Source: Paraburkholderia ginsengiterrae | GTDB lineage: Bacteria > Pseudomonadota > Gammaproteobacteria > Burkholderiales > Burkholderiaceae | Direction of reading: 5' to 3' | DNA length: 64,000 nucleotides | NCBI RefSeq assembly: GCF_001645125.1 | Contig: NZ_LXKA01000011.1 | Span: 124,001-188,000 of the forward strand | Part shown: positions 47,118-57,248 of the stretch, piece by piece | Layout of the letters: each line of letters starts with the position of its first letter | How positions within the stretch are numbered: position 1 is the stretch's first letter | The notes under the pieces: model-generated | Told to the model about the DNA's origin: nothing | Seen by the model: only the letters and a program-made list of their open reading frames with translations | Databases searched by the model: none | Translations under genes and position numbers: made by a program

Positions 47118-49868
47118 ATGCCTGAAGAACGAAGCCTTGAAGGTAAGACCCTGCTATTGGTCGACGGTTCGAGTTATCTGTACCGGGCCTATCATGCGAT
47201 GCCGGATCTGCGCGGCCCCGATGGTGGTCCGACAGGTGCGCTCTACGGAATGATCAACATGCTGCGGCGCATGCGCAAGGAAGTCACCGCAGAGTATAGC
47301 GCGTGCGTGTTCGACGCCAAGGGCAAAACGTTCCGCGACGATTGGTATGCCGACTATAAGGCGAATCGTCCGTCCATGCCGGACGATCTCTCGCGCCAGA
47401 TCGAGCCGATTCATGTGGCCGTGCGCGCGCTCGGCTGGCCGTTGCTGATGATCGAAGGCGTCGAGGCCGACGACGTGATCGGCACCCTCAGCACCGCGGC
47501 GGAACAGCGCGGCATGAAGGTGATCGTGTCGACTGGGGACAAGGATCTGGCGCAGCTCGTGTCGGATCATGTCACCCTCATCAATACGATGACCAACGAA
47601 ACGCTCGACCGCGAAGGCGTGATCGCCAAGTTCGGCGTGCCGCCGGAGCGCATCATCGACTACCTGTCGTTGATCGGCGATACCGTCGACAACGTGCCGG
47701 GCGTCGATAAGTGCGGGCCGAAAACAGCGATCAAATGGCTCACGCAATTCGACTCGCTAGATGGCATCGTCGCACATGCTGACGAGATTAAAGGTGCGGT
47801 AGGAGACAATCTGCGCCGCGCGCTCGATTTTCTGCCAATGGCGAAAAAGCTCGTCACCGTCGAGCGCAATTGCGATCTGACCGGGCATGTCGTGTCGATC
47901 GGGGAAAGCCTGCCAAGCCGGCCTGAAGCGCGCGAGGAGCTGCGTGACGTGTTCATGCGGCACGGTTTCAAGACCTGGCTGCGCGAGGTGGAAAGCGCGA
48001 GCGCGGAGCCGGTGGAGGGCGCGCCGGCCGCCGACGTGCCGCCGGCGTTGACCGTGAATCACGAACGGCATTACGACACGGTGCAGACGTGGGAGCAGTT
48101 CGATGCCTGGCTCGAGAAGATCAACGTGGCCGAGCTGACCTCGTTCGACACGGAGACCACGTCGCTCGATCCGATGACGGCGCAGATCGTGGGGCTGTCA
48201 TTGTCGGTGGAAGCGGGTCGCGCCGCATACGTGCCGCTCGCGCATCGCGGCCCAGACGCGCCTGTGCAGCTACCGCGCGACGAGGTGCTTGCGAAGCTCA
48301 AACCGTGGCTGGAGAGCACCACGCACAAGAAGGTCGGTCAGCATCTCAAGTATGACGAGCAGGTGCTGGCCAACTACGGCATCGAAATGCGCGGCATCGA
48401 ACACGACACGCTGCTGCAATCGTATGTGGTGGAATCGCATCGCACGCATGACATGGACAGCCTCGCGCTGCGCCATCTCGGCGTGAAGACGATCAAGTAC
48501 GAAGACGTGGCGGGCAAGGGCGCGAGTCAGATCGGTTTCGACGAAGTCGCGTTGGACAAGGCCTCGGAGTATGCGGCGGAAGACGCCGACATCACGTTGC
48601 AACTGCATCAGGTCCTGTACCCGCAAGTGGCCGCGGAGAAAACGCTCGAATACGTGTACCGCGATATCGAAATCCCCACCTCGCGCGTGCTGCGCAAGAT
48701 GGAGCGCACGGGCGTGCTGATCGATGCGGAAAAGCTGCGCCGGCAAAGCAGTGAAATCGCCACGCGGCTAATCCAGCTGGAAGGCGAAGCGTACGAGCTG
48801 GCCGGCGGTGAATTCAATCTCGGCTCGCCGAAGCAGATCGGCCAGATCTTCTTCGAGAAGCTTGAATTGCCGGTGATCAAGAAGACTCCGAGCGGCGCCC
48901 CGTCCACCGACGAAGAAGTGCTGCAAAAGCTCGCCGAAGACTATCCGCTGCCGAAGATCCTGCTCGAACATCGTGGCTTGTCGAAGCTGAAGTCGACCTA
49001 TACGGACAAGCTGCCGCGCATGGTCAACGCCACGACGGGCCGCGTCCACACGAACTACGCGCAGGCCGTGGCGGTTACCGGGCGTCTCGCGTCGAACGAT
49101 CCGAACCTGCAGAACATTCCCGTGCGTACCGGCGAAGGCCGCCGTATTCGCGAAGCGTTTATTGCACCGCCGGGGCACAAGCTGGTCTCCGCGGATTATT
49201 CGCAGATCGAATTGCGCATCATGGCGCACATTTCCGGCGACGAATCATTGCTGCGCGCGTTCTCGCAAGGCGAAGACATTCACCGCGCGACTGCGGCGGA
49301 GATCTTCAGCGTAACGCCGCTCGAAGTCTCGAGCGATCAGCGGCGCGTGGCGAAGGTCATCAATTTCGGGCTGATCTACGGCATGAGTTCGTTTGGTCTT
49401 GCCTCGAACCTCGGCATTACGCGTGATGCCGCCAAGCTCTATATCGACCGCTACTTCGCACGTTATCCGGGCGTCGCGCGCTATATGGACGAAACGCGTG
49501 TGAGCGCGAAGGCCAAGGGTTACGTCGAAACGGTATTCGGCCGCCGCCTGTGGCTGCCGGAGATCAATGGTGGCAACGGTCCGCGCCGTCAGGCCGCCGA
49601 GCGAGCCGCGATTAACGCGCCCATGCAGGGCACGGCCGCCGACCTGATCAAGCTCTCCATGATCGCGGTACAGGACTGGATCGAAGAGTCGAAGATCGGC
49701 ACGCGCATGATCATGCAGGTGCACGACGAACTGATTCTCGAAGTGCCGGACGGAGAGTTGTCCGAAGTACGCAAGCGCTTGCCCGAGTTGATGTGCGGTG
49801 TCGCCGACCTGAAAGTGCCGCTGGTCGCCGAAGTAGGCGCGGGCCTGAACTGGGAAGAAGCGCATTGA
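47118..49868 (+). CDS. polA: DNA polymerase I
   Basis: The 916-residue polymerase has all three domains. The 5' nuclease spans about 8-290 (LLLVDGSSYLYRAYHAMPDL, and GDTVDNVPGVDKCGPKTA). An apparently active 3'-5' exonuclease (about 330-520) has SFDTETTSLDP for the DxE motif and YAAEDADITLQLH. The polymerase has motif A SADYSQIELRIMAHISGDES, motif B RRVAKVINFGLIYGMSSFG and motif C MIMQVHDELILEVP. No strong ribosome site precedes the ATG, and the promoter must lie inside the LOG gene because the two start codons are one base apart. Confidence 0.97.
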   Translation: MPEERSLEGKTLLLVDGSSYLYRAYHAMPDLRGPDGGPTGALYGMINMLRRMRKEVTAEYSACVFDAKGKTFRDDWYADYKANRPSMPDDLSRQIEPIHVAVRALGWPLLMIEGVEADDVIGTLSTAAEQRGMKVIVSTGDKDLAQLVSDHVTLINTMTNETLDREGVIAKFGVPPERIIDYLSLIGDTVDNVPGVDKCGPKTAIKWLTQFDSLDGIVAHADEIKGAVGDNLRRALDFLPMAKKLVTVERNCDLTGHVVSIGESLPSRPEAREELRDVFMRHGFKTWLREVESASAEPVEGAPAADVPPALTVNHERHYDTVQTWEQFDAWLEKINVAELTSFDTETTSLDPMTAQIVGLSLSVEAGRAAYVPLAHRGPDAPVQLPRDEVLAKLKPWLESTTHKKVGQHLKYDEQVLANYGIEMRGIEHDTLLQSYVVESHRTHDMDSLALRHLGVKTIKYEDVAGKGASQIGFDEVALDKASEYAAEDADITLQLHQVLYPQVAAEKTLEYVYRDIEIPTSRVLRKMERTGVLIDAEKLRRQSSEIATRLIQLEGEAYELAGGEFNLGSPKQIGQIFFEKLELPVIKKTPSGAPSTDEEVLQKLAEDYPLPKILLEHRGLSKLKSTYTDKLPRMVNATTGRVHTNYAQAVAVTGRLASNDPNLQNIPVRTGEGRRIREAFIAPPGHKLVSADYSQIELRIMAHISGDESLLRAFSQGEDIHRATAAEIFSVTPLEVSSDQRRVAKVINFGLIYGMSSFGLASNLGITRDAAKLYIDRYFARYPGVARYMDETRVSAKAKGYVETVFGRRLWLPEINGGNGPRRQAAERAAINAPMQGTAADLIKLSMIAVQDWIEESKIGTRMIMQVHDELILEVPDGELSEVRKRLPELMCGVADLKVPLVAEVGAGLNWEEAH

Positions 49869-49873
49869 CGTGC

Positions 49874-49911
49874 GTGTGACGGCGCGCGATAACGTCGCGC
49901 GCATGTCACAC
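49874..49911 (+). terminator. Long hairpin after polA
   Basis: A two-part stem (GTGTGAC with GTCACAC, and GCGCGCGA with TCGCGCGC, one small internal mismatch) encloses a 5-base loop six bases after the polA stop. It is a probable transcript end, without a strong T run. Confidence 0.6.
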
Positions 49912-50035
49912 ATGTGATTTGGCGGCTTGTGACAATCCGTCCTGCTAACGGACAATCGCTGAAAGACGGCGCGCTCGCGTGTTAGCTCATGCGCCCCGTC
50001 GCGACGCATTACCATCGGCAATCACGGAGAGTTCA

Positions 50036-51385
50036 ATGCATCGTTTTATCGTCGTTGGGGGGGGCGCGGGGGGGCTGGAGTTGGCGACGCGTCTGGGCGA
50101 TCGTTATGCACCCCACAAGAATAAGAGTGGTGTGCAGGCGCAAGTCACGCTCGTCGATCGCAATCCGACTCATATCTGGAAGCCGCTGCTGCATGAAGTG
50201 GCGGCCGGCAGTATGGACCCGTTCACGCAGGAACTCGAATACGCGGCGCAGGCGCGCTGGCATGGCTTCGAGTTTCAACAGGGAGAACTGACCGGGCTGG
50301 ACCGCGCGAACAAGCGGCTCACGCTGGGTACGGTGCTCGACGACGACGGCGCCGAATTGCTCCCCGAGCGCGAGCTCGAATACGACACGCTGATCATCGC
50401 GATCGGCAGCACGACCGCTTTTTTCGGAGTGAAAGGCGCGCCGGAATATTCCCTCGCACTCGACACCGTGGGCCAGGCGGAGCGTTTCCGCAAACGCCTG
50501 ATCGCGGCCTGCATGCGCGCCGAGCATCAGGTCCACGAGCCTGTCGAATCAACGCCGGGCGCGGCACCCTCCAGCGAGCCGCGCATTCAGGTGGCGATCG
50601 TCGGAGGCGGCGCGACGGGGGTGGAGTTGTCGGCGGAATTGCGCAACACGGCGCAGGTGCTGTCCGCGTACGGTCTGCATAAGCTCGATCCGCGGCATGA
50701 CGTCGGCATTGTGCTGATCGAAGCGGGGCCGCGCATTCTGCCGGCCTTGCAGGAGCGTGTGTCGACAGCTACCGCCGAATTGCTCACCAAGCTCGGCGTG
50801 AAGCTGATGATCGGCGAAACGGTGGCCGAGGTCGCGCCGGGCATCATCCGCACGGCCAGCGGTAAAACGGTGCGTGCCGACCTGACGGTGTGGGCGGCGG
50901 GCATCAAGGCGCCAGCTATCCTGAGCCAGCTCGACGGCCTGCCCGTCAATCGGCTTGGCCAGCTCAACGTGCGCCTGACGCTGCAAACCGAAATCGACGA
51001 CAACGTCTTTGCGCTCGGCGATTGCGCGGCTTGCCCGTGGCCGGGTAACGAGCGTAACGTGCCGCCGCGCGCGCAGGCCGCCCATCAGCAGGCAAGTTTT
51101 CTGATGAAAGCGCTGGCGGCGCGGCTCGACGGCAAGCCGCTGCCGGAATTCGCTTATCGCGATTTCGGCTCGCTGGTGTCGCTCGGACACTTCAGTGCGG
51201 TTGGGAATCTGATGGGCGGGGTGATCGGCGGCAACATGCTGATTGAAGGTCTGTTCGCGCGATTCATGTACATGTCCCTGTACCGGCTGCATATTGCCGC
51301 GCTGCACGGCTACGCGCGCATGGTGCTCGATACCTTCGCACACTGGTTGCGGCGTACCACGCTGCCGCGGGTCAAGCTGCATTAA
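50036..51385 (+). CDS. ndh: Type II NADH dehydrogenase (NDH-2)
   Basis: The 449-residue flavoprotein has an N-terminal FAD motif FIVVGGGAGGLELATRLG, a central NADH motif VAIVGGGATGVELSAELRNT, and the FAD-contact motif NVFALGDCAACPWPG. The C-terminal segment (SLYRLHIAALHGYARMVL) resembles the amphipathic membrane-binding helix of NDH-2. It should pass electrons from NADH to quinone at the inner membrane without proton pumping. The ATG at 50036 follows CGGAGAG. Confidence 0.9.
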   Translation: MHRFIVVGGGAGGLELATRLGDRYAPHKNKSGVQAQVTLVDRNPTHIWKPLLHEVAAGSMDPFTQELEYAAQARWHGFEFQQGELTGLDRANKRLTLGTVLDDDGAELLPERELEYDTLIIAIGSTTAFFGVKGAPEYSLALDTVGQAERFRKRLIAACMRAEHQVHEPVESTPGAAPSSEPRIQVAIVGGGATGVELSAELRNTAQVLSAYGLHKLDPRHDVGIVLIEAGPRILPALQERVSTATAELLTKLGVKLMIGETVAEVAPGIIRTASGKTVRADLTVWAAGIKAPAILSQLDGLPVNRLGQLNVRLTLQTEIDDNVFALGDCAACPWPGNERNVPPRAQAAHQQASFLMKALAARLDGKPLPEFAYRDFGSLVSLGHFSAVGNLMGGVIGGNMLIEGLFARFMYMSLYRLHIAALHGYARMVLDTFAHWLRRTTLPRVKLH

Positions 51386-51441
51386 CGCGCGTTACTGCGC
51401 CGATGCAGAAGGTTGCATCCGCAACGGCGCAGGTCGAAAAA

Positions 51442-51473
51442 ATGCCGTTGCCGCTTCAAGGCGGCAACGGCAT
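51442..51473 (-). terminator. Intrinsic terminator of the sulfurtransferase gene
   Basis: A perfect 13-bp stem ATGCCGTTGCCGC / GCGGCAACGGCAT with loop TTCAAG is followed on the minus strand by a TTTTTT tract. It may also stop readthrough from the convergent NDH-2 gene. Confidence 0.85.
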
Positions 51474-51502
51474 GTCTGCTATCCGTGAGACTGGGCTTGC
51501 GC

Positions 51503-52372
51503 TTACGGATTCGGGCCGGTCGCGACCGGCCGCTTCGGATCGGAACTCCATTCGCTCCACGATCCCGCATACAGCGCGGCGCCGTGCAGGCCGGCAACTT
51601 CCATAGCCAGCGCGTTCACACACGCCGTCACGCCCGAGCCGCATTGCAGCACCACGTGTTCCGGCGACGTATCGCCCAGTAGCGCGTGGAATTCCTCGCG
51701 CAGTGTATGGGCCGACTTGAAGCGGTTGTCGGCCGTGAGATTGTCCTTGAAGTAGCGATTGAGCGCGCCCGGAATGTGGCCGCCGACGCGATCGAGCGTC
51801 TCGTTTTCGCCGCGATAGCGATCGGCAGCGCGCGCGTCGAGCACGACCCGCTCCTTCGTACTGAGATTGCGTTCGACCGTCTGGGCGTCGACCGTGACGG
51901 ACAGCGGCGCGGCTGCGTTGAAGTCGCCGTTATTCTGGGCCGGCGCGTCCTGCGTCAGCCGTTGACCCGCCGTTTCCCATGCCTGCAGGCCGCCGTCGAG
52001 CAGGGCGACCGCGTCGTGGCCGAGCCAGCGCAGCAGCCACCAGGCGCGGGCGGCGTACATGCCGCCTTGCGCGTCGTAGGCGATCACTTGCTGCCCCTGT
52101 TTGAGGCCGCGCGACTCCAGTGTTTCGACCAGCCGCGCGCGATCCGGCAGCGGATGACGCCCGTTCGTCCCGTTCTTGGGCCCCGACAGGTCGCGGTCAA
52201 GGTGCAGGTAGTGCGCCCCCGGCAGATGCCCGGCCAGGTAGGCTTTTTCGCCCGCGTCGGTGTCGGCCAGGTCGAAACGGCAGTCGATCACGAACACGCT
52301 GCCCGGCGCGACGGCGAGCCGTTCCGCGAGATTGGTCGCGGAGATCAGAGTGGTGTAGTGAGTGTGGGGCAT
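51503..52372 (-). CDS. sseA: 3-mercaptopyruvate sulfurtransferase (two-domain rhodanese family)
   Basis: The 289-residue protein has two rhodanese domains: an N-domain with VIDCRFDLADTDAGEKAYLA and GAHYLHLDRDLSGP, and a catalytic C-domain. The active-site loop QCGSGVTACVN contains the catalytic Cys and the CGSGVT pattern, which in this family favours mercaptopyruvate over thiosulfate (CRxGx[RT]). The product is probably cytosolic. The gene is separated from the upstream Rieske gene by that gene's terminator. Confidence 0.9.
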   Translation of the reverse strand: MPHTHYTTLISATNLAERLAVAPGSVFVIDCRFDLADTDAGEKAYLAGHLPGAHYLHLDRDLSGPKNGTNGRHPLPDRARLVETLESRGLKQGQQVIAYDAQGGMYAARAWWLLRWLGHDAVALLDGGLQAWETAGQRLTQDAPAQNNGDFNAAAPLSVTVDAQTVERNLSTKERVVLDARAADRYRGENETLDRVGGHIPGALNRYFKDNLTADNRFKSAHTLREEFHALLGDTSPEHVVLQCGSGVTACVNALAMEVAGLHGAALYAGSWSEWSSDPKRPVATGPNP

Positions 52373-52423
52373 GATGTCTCCTGTCGAGCGAATGGCCGAC
52401 CTATTCCGATAGTCTAAACAAAA

Positions 52424-52447
52424 AAAGACGGGCCGAAGCCCGTCTTT
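52424..52447 (-). terminator. Intrinsic terminator of the Rieske dioxygenase gene
   Basis: AAAGACGGGC / GCCCGTCTTT with a tetraloop (TTCG on the minus strand) is followed by a T tract. It lies 38 bases after the stop at 52485. Confidence 0.9.
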
Positions 52448-52484
52448 CCATGTGTTGATGCTGCCCAGCTCTCGCGGGCACCAA

Positions 52485-53591
52485 TCAGATCGTGCCCAGT
52501 TCGCGCCGCAGGAACTCGTGGAAGTGTTGCATGCCGTCTTCCATCGGGCTTTGGTACGGGCCGACCTGGGATTCGCCGCGATTCATCAGCGCGCGGCGGC
52601 CGGCGTCCATGCGTTCGGCGATCTCGTCGTCTTCGCGGGCCGTTTCCATGTAGGCGGCGCGCTCGGCTTCGACGAACTCGCGCTCGAACAGCGCGATTTC
52701 CTCAGGGTAATAGAACTCGACCACGTTGGTGGTTTTCTGCGGGCCGCGCGGAATCAGCCACGACACGACCAGCACGTGCGGATACCACTCGATCATGATG
52801 CCCGGGTAGTACACCATCCAGATCGCGCCGAATTCCGGCGGATTGCCGTCGCGGAAGCGCAGCACTGCGTCGTGCCACTTGCGGTACGTCGGGCTGCCCG
52901 GCTGCTCCAGATCCTTGTGCACGCCAACTGTCTGGACGCTATACCAGTCGCCGAATTCCCACGTCAGGTCGTCGCAATTGACGAAGCTGCCGAGGCCCGG
53001 GTGGAACGGCGCGACGTGGTAGTCCTCCAGATAGACCTCGATAAAGGTCTTCCAGTTGTAGTTGCACTCGTGCACTTCGACATGATCGAACATGAAGCCC
53101 GAAAAATCGAAGTGCTCTTTCGTGCCGAGGCGTGCCAGATCGCGCGCGACATCGCGCCCCTGCGCTTCGAACAGCAGGCCTTGCCAGTTCTGCAGCGGCG
53201 TGGCGCCGAGATTCAGGCAGGGGTTGTCGGCGAAATGCGGTGCGCCCAAGAGCTGGCCGTTCAGGTCGTACGTCCAGCGGTGCAGGGGGCAGACGATATT
53301 CTCCGTCTGGCCGCGGCCGTTGAGCATGATGGCTTGCCGGTGGCGGCACACGTTCGACAGCAGTTCGACTTGCGACTGCTGGTTACGGACGAGCACACGC
53401 CCTTCTCTCTCGCTCGGCAAAGCAAAATAATCCCCCGCTTCGGGCACCATGAGATCGTGGCCGATGTAACGAGGACCTTTCTTGAAAAGGGTGTCGATTT
53501 CGCGCGTTAGAAGCGCTTCGTCAAAGTAAGCCGTGACTGGCAGCTGGCTGTGGACAGACCGCAACTGCAATGCATTGCTCAGATTGGACAT
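52485..53591 (-). CDS. Rieske-type ring-hydroxylating oxygenase alpha subunit
   Basis: The 368-residue protein has the Rieske cluster ligands CRHRQA and CPLHRWTY (C-x-H...C-x2-H) near residues 95-118. The mononuclear iron site follows in LEDYHVAPFHP (Asp/Glu-x2-His-x4-His), within NYNWKTFIEVYLEDYHV. It should need electrons from a reductase, but no ferredoxin, reductase or beta-subunit gene adjoins it. The substrate could be aromatic, a quaternary amine or another small molecule. The ATG at 53589-53591 follows GGGAG, and a start 14 codons earlier is less likely. Confidence 0.88.
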   Translation of the reverse strand: MSNLSNALQLRSVHSQLPVTAYFDEALLTREIDTLFKKGPRYIGHDLMVPEAGDYFALPSEREGRVLVRNQQSQVELLSNVCRHRQAIMLNGRGQTENIVCPLHRWTYDLNGQLLGAPHFADNPCLNLGATPLQNWQGLLFEAQGRDVARDLARLGTKEHFDFSGFMFDHVEVHECNYNWKTFIEVYLEDYHVAPFHPGLGSFVNCDDLTWEFGDWYSVQTVGVHKDLEQPGSPTYRKWHDAVLRFRDGNPPEFGAIWMVYYPGIMIEWYPHVLVVSWLIPRGPQKTTNVVEFYYPEEIALFEREFVEAERAAYMETAREDDEIAERMDAGRRALMNRGESQVGPYQSPMEDGMQHFHEFLRRELGTI

Positions 53592-53876
53592 TCCCACTCC
53601 CGTGAAGATGAAAGCAGTGAACAACCCAACCATCGATAGATTCGATTTAGGGAGCCCGCTAGTATATCAGTTTCCCCTCCCTGGGGGCGCTTAAGTGTCT
53701 GATTTGGGTCAAAAAAGTTTGGAAAGTTCGACTTTTTCGCCGCAGACTGATCGTTTTTTTTCTGCGAGACTGCTAGGGCTGCGCAACGGGCGAGGACGGG
53801 GCGTAGAGCGGCGAGCAGATCGGAAAAGTTGCTTTTGCCGTAGAATGTCCGACTTGTTTTAATTTTGCGACTATTC

Positions 53877-54185
53877 ATGGCGAAGACCGCGTCGAAAGAA
53901 CCTGCTGCCACGCCAGCCGAAGGCGTCGACACCACGCCGCTGCCCGAGAACTACGAGGCCGCTCAGGCGGAGCTGGAAGGACTGGTTGCACGCATGGAAG
54001 GCGGCAATCTCAGTCTCGAGGAGTCGCTCACCGCCTACCGGCGCGGTGCGGCCCTCGTGGCGTTTTGCCAGCAGCAGCTCGAGAAGGTTGAGCAGCAGGT
54101 GCGCGTGCTCGACGGCGAGACGCTCAAGCCGCTGCCCATGAATACCGCAGGCACAGCCGCTACTGAAAGCGGGGACGACCTATGA
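53877..54185 (+). CDS. xseB: Exodeoxyribonuclease VII small subunit
   Basis: The 102-residue protein has the XseB core (LPENYEAAQAELEGLVARME, then GGNLSLEESLTAYRRGAALV) with a coiled-coil-like C-part, which binds the large XseA subunit. The first 22 residues are a Thr/Ala/Pro-rich extension. The stop overlaps the ispA start as ATGA (54182-54185), the usual xseB-ispA-dxs order. The ribosome site is weak. Confidence 0.94.
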   Translation: MAKTASKEPAATPAEGVDTTPLPENYEAAQAELEGLVARMEGGNLSLEESLTAYRRGAALVAFCQQQLEKVEQQVRVLDGETLKPLPMNTAGTAATESGDDL

Positions 54186-55063
54186 CATTCGAACAATGGA
54201 TGCGCTCGGTGCTCGAGCGCGTCGAAACGGCACTCGAACATTACTTGCCGGCCGAGACGACCGAGCCCGCCACCCTGCATGAGGCCATGCGCTATGCGGT
54301 GCTGGGCGGCGGCAAGCGGGTTCGCCCGCTGCTGTGCCATGCGGCCGGCGAGCTGACCGGCGCGCGCGCCGAGTGCCTCGATGCGGCCTCGGCGGCGCTG
54401 GAAATGATCCACGTGTACTCGCTGGTCCACGACGACATGCCGTGCATGGACGACGACGCGCTGCGCCGTGGCAAGCCTACGGTGCACGTCAAGTATGACG
54501 AGGCGACGGCGTTGCTGGTTGGCGACGCGCTGCAATCGCAGGCGTTCGTCGCGTTGACGTCGGATGTTCTGGCCCCGGGCCAGCAGGCTTCACTCGTGCG
54601 TGAACTGGCGCTCGCGAGCGGCTCGATCGGCATGTGCGGCGGGCAGGCCATCGATCTGGCGAGCGTCGGCCACACACTGACGCGCCCGCAGCTCGAAACC
54701 ATGCACCGGATGAAAACCGGCGCCCTGCTGCGTGCCGCGGTGCGCATGGGCGCGCTGGCGGGCGAAACGCCGGACGCGGTCGCGATGCGTTCGCTGGACG
54801 CGTATTCGGCTGCTGTCGGCCTCGCGTTTCAGGTCGTCGACGACATTCTCGACGTCACGACCGATTCCGCGACGCTCGGCAAAACGGCGGGTAAGGACGC
54901 GAAGGACGGCAAGCCGACCTACGTGTCGATCATTGGGCTCGACGCGTCGCGCGCGCTCGCAGCCCAGCTGCGCAGCGACGCGCACGCTGCCTTGGCGCCG
55001 TTCGGCGCACGGGCGCAGCGTCTTGCCGAATTGGCCGACCTGGTGGTGAACCGGGTTAGCTGA
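54182..55063 (+). CDS. ispA: Farnesyl diphosphate synthase (polyprenyl synthetase)
   Basis: It condenses DMAPP and IPP to geranyl and farnesyl diphosphate. The 293-residue protein has the first Asp-rich motif [19 protein letters not shown], the [11 protein letters not shown] substrate site and the second Asp motif [11 protein letters not shown]. The length is typical. It is translationally coupled to xseB and followed after 85 bases by dxs, which supplies the isoprenoid pathway. Confidence 0.96.
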   Translation: MTFEQWMRSVLERVETALEHYLPAETTEPATLHEAMRYAVLGGGKRVRPLLCHAAGELTGARAECLDAASAALEMIHVYSLVHDDMPCMDDDALRRGKPTVHVKYDEATALLVGDALQSQAFVALTSDVLAPGQQASLVRELALASGSIGMCGGQAIDLASVGHTLTRPQLETMHRMKTGALLRAAVRMGALAGETPDAVAMRSLDAYSAAVGLAFQVVDDILDVTTDSATLGKTAGKDAKDGKPTYVSIIGLDASRALAAQLRSDAHAALAPFGARAQRLAELADLVVNRVS

Positions 55064-55148
55064 ACGCGAAAGCCCGCCGCCGCGCACCTTCTTGACGAGG
55101 TGCATGTATGAAGTGCGGGCGCGTAAGTTTTCCTACAATGGAACGACG

Positions 55149-57056
55149 ATGTACGACTTGCTGAAAACTATAGACGACCCGGCAGCTCTGCGCCGCCTCG
55201 ATCGCCGCCAATTGCAACCGCTTGCTGACGAGTTGCGTGCCTTCGTGCTCGACAGCGTGTCGCAGACAGGCGGCCATCTTTCGTCCAACCTCGGCACGGT
55301 CGAGTTGACCATTGCTCTGCATTATGTGTTCGACACGCCGCACGACCGGATCGTCTGGGACGTCGGCCATCAAACCTATCCGCACAAGATCCTGACGGGC
55401 CGCCGCGAGCAGATGCATACGCTGCGTCAGCTCGGCGGCATCTCGGGATTCCCGAAGCGTGACGAGTCCGAATACGACACCTTCGGCACCGCGCATTCCA
55501 GCACCTCGATTTCGGCCGCGCTCGGCATGGCGGTCGCGAGCAAGCTGCAGGGTGACAACCGCATGGGCATCGCCGTGATCGGCGATGGCGCGATGACGGC
55601 CGGCATGGCCTTCGAAGCGATGAACAACGCCGGTGTCGAAGACGACGTGCCGCTGCTGGTCATCCTGAACGACAACGACATGTCGATTTCGCCGCCGGTC
55701 GGCGCGCTGAACCGCCATCTGGCGCGTCTGATGTCCGGCCGCTTCTACGCCGCCGCGCGCGCGGGCGTCGAGCGCGTGCTGCGCGTCGCACCGCCTATGC
55801 TCGATCTCGCCCGCAAGCTCGAAGAGCACGCGAAGGGCATGATCGTGCCGGCCACGCTCTTCGAAGAGTTCGGCTTCAACTACATCGGTCCGATCGACGG
55901 CCACGACCTCGATTCGCTGATCCCCACGTTGCAGAACATCAAGGAACTGCGCGGTCCGCAATTCCTTCACGTCGTGACGAAGAAGGGCCAGGGCTACAAG
56001 CTGGCCGAGGCAGATCCGGTGCTGTACCACGGCCCGGGCAAGTTCAATCCGGCAGAAGGCATCAAGCCGGCAACCACGCCGTCGAAGAAGACCTACACGC
56101 AGGTGTTCGGCGAATGGCTGTGCGACGCCGCCGAACTGGACGCACGCGTGGTCGGTATCACGCCGGCCATGCGTGAAGGCTCGGGCATGGTCGAGTTCGA
56201 GAAGCGCTACCCGGATCGCTATTTCGACGTGGGCATTGCCGAACAGCACGCGGTAACGTTCGCCGGCGGCCTGGCGGCGGAAGGCATGAAGCCGGTGGTC
56301 GCGATCTACTCGACCTTCCTGCAACGCGCTTACGACCAGCTGATCCACGACGTCGCGCTGCAGAACCTGCCGGTGGTGTTCGCGATCGACCGCGCGGGTC
56401 TGGTCGGCGCGGACGGCGCGACGCACGCGGGTGCTTACGACCTGGCGTTCATGCGCTGCATCCCGAACATGACGGTGATGGCGCCCGCGGACGAAAACGA
56501 GTGCCGCCAGATGTTGTACACCGCCTTGCAGCAGCCGAATCCGACGGCCGTGCGCTATCCGCGTGGCGCCGGCACGGGTGTGGCAACGGTCAAGCAGATG
56601 GCGGCGCTGCCGCTCGGCAAGGGCGAGGTGCGTCGCGAAACGTCGCAGCCGGCTGGCAAGCGCATTGCGATCCTGGCTTTCGGCACGATGGTGGCGCCGT
56701 CGCTGGCGGCTGCCGAGCAACTGGACGCCACGGTTGCGAACATGCGCTTCGTGAAGCCGCTGGACGCCGATCTGGTTCGTCACCTGGCCGAAACGCACGA
56801 CGCCATCGTCACGGTCGAAGAAGGCTGTGTGATGGGCGGCGCGGGTTCAGCGTGCGTCGAAGCCCTGCTTGAAAGTGGCGTAATGCGGCCCGTGCTGCAA
56901 TTGGGCCTCCCCGACCGGTTCATCGATCACGGGGATCCGGCCAAGCTGCTGGCTGCGTGCGGTCTCGACGCAGCGGGTATCACGAAGTCGATCCGCGAAC
57001 GCTTTCTGTCGAGCGGCGCAGTCGGCGCTCAGTCGTCGGTGAAGCGCGTCGCGTAA
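55149..57056 (+). CDS. dxs: 1-deoxy-D-xylulose-5-phosphate synthase
   Basis: It makes DXP from pyruvate and glyceraldehyde 3-phosphate, the entry step of the MEP pathway, with thiamin diphosphate. The 635-residue protein has the TPP motif [18 protein letters not shown], the His loop [15 protein letters not shown] and the transketolase pyrimidine domain with [21 protein letters not shown] chose ATG 55149 ([18 protein letters not shown]), the family start. An in-frame extension to 55092 is not conserved-looking. Confidence 0.97.
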   Translation: MYDLLKTIDDPAALRRLDRRQLQPLADELRAFVLDSVSQTGGHLSSNLGTVELTIALHYVFDTPHDRIVWDVGHQTYPHKILTGRREQMHTLRQLGGISGFPKRDESEYDTFGTAHSSTSISAALGMAVASKLQGDNRMGIAVIGDGAMTAGMAFEAMNNAGVEDDVPLLVILNDNDMSISPPVGALNRHLARLMSGRFYAAARAGVERVLRVAPPMLDLARKLEEHAKGMIVPATLFEEFGFNYIGPIDGHDLDSLIPTLQNIKELRGPQFLHVVTKKGQGYKLAEADPVLYHGPGKFNPAEGIKPATTPSKKTYTQVFGEWLCDAAELDARVVGITPAMREGSGMVEFEKRYPDRYFDVGIAEQHAVTFAGGLAAEGMKPVVAIYSTFLQRAYDQLIHDVALQNLPVVFAIDRAGLVGADGATHAGAYDLAFMRCIPNMTVMAPADENECRQMLYTALQQPNPTAVRYPRGAGTGVATVKQMAALPLGKGEVRRETSQPAGKRIAILAFGTMVAPSLAAAEQLDATVANMRFVKPLDADLVRHLAETHDAIVTVEEGCVMGGAGSACVEALLESGVMRPVLQLGLPDRFIDHGDPAKLLAACGLDAAGITKSIRERFLSSGAVGAQSSVKRVA

Positions 57057-57120
57057 CGCGTTGCCGCTTGCCGGGCCGTCGCGGTGCTATGGCGGCCATA
57101 GCAATCTTCAACTTGAATCG

Positions 57121-57248
57121 ATGGGCCTTCAGGCCCATCATCCAACGCCGGCAGGGGCCGGCGTTCGCCGTTGCGTGCGTTGATCCGCGCGGCCGCCGAG
57201 AGCGCCCGAACCTGTCGCTGCGCGACAGCGCATTCGCGGGAGCGCGAA
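57121..57248 (+). promoter_or_regulatory. Hairpin-rich leader between dxs and folE2
   Basis: Four perfect stems occur in a row: 57121-57138 (ATGGGCC/GGCCCAT), 57144-57165 (AACGCCGGC/GCCGGCGTT), 57212-57228 (CTGTCGC/GCGACAG) and 57233-57248 (TTCGCG/CGCGAA). The first two could end dxs transcripts, though no T tract follows. The rest lie in the folE2 leader. No known riboswitch is recognised. Confidence 0.5.

Noticed and set aside
55056-56798. Minus-strand open frame of 580 codons opposite dxs
   Set aside because: Antisense shadow of dxs; Arg/His/Gln-rich and without recognisable motifs.
57121-57165. THF or preQ1 riboswitch upstream of folE2
   Set aside because: The hairpins show no recognisable consensus of either class, and those classes are not expected in this group.
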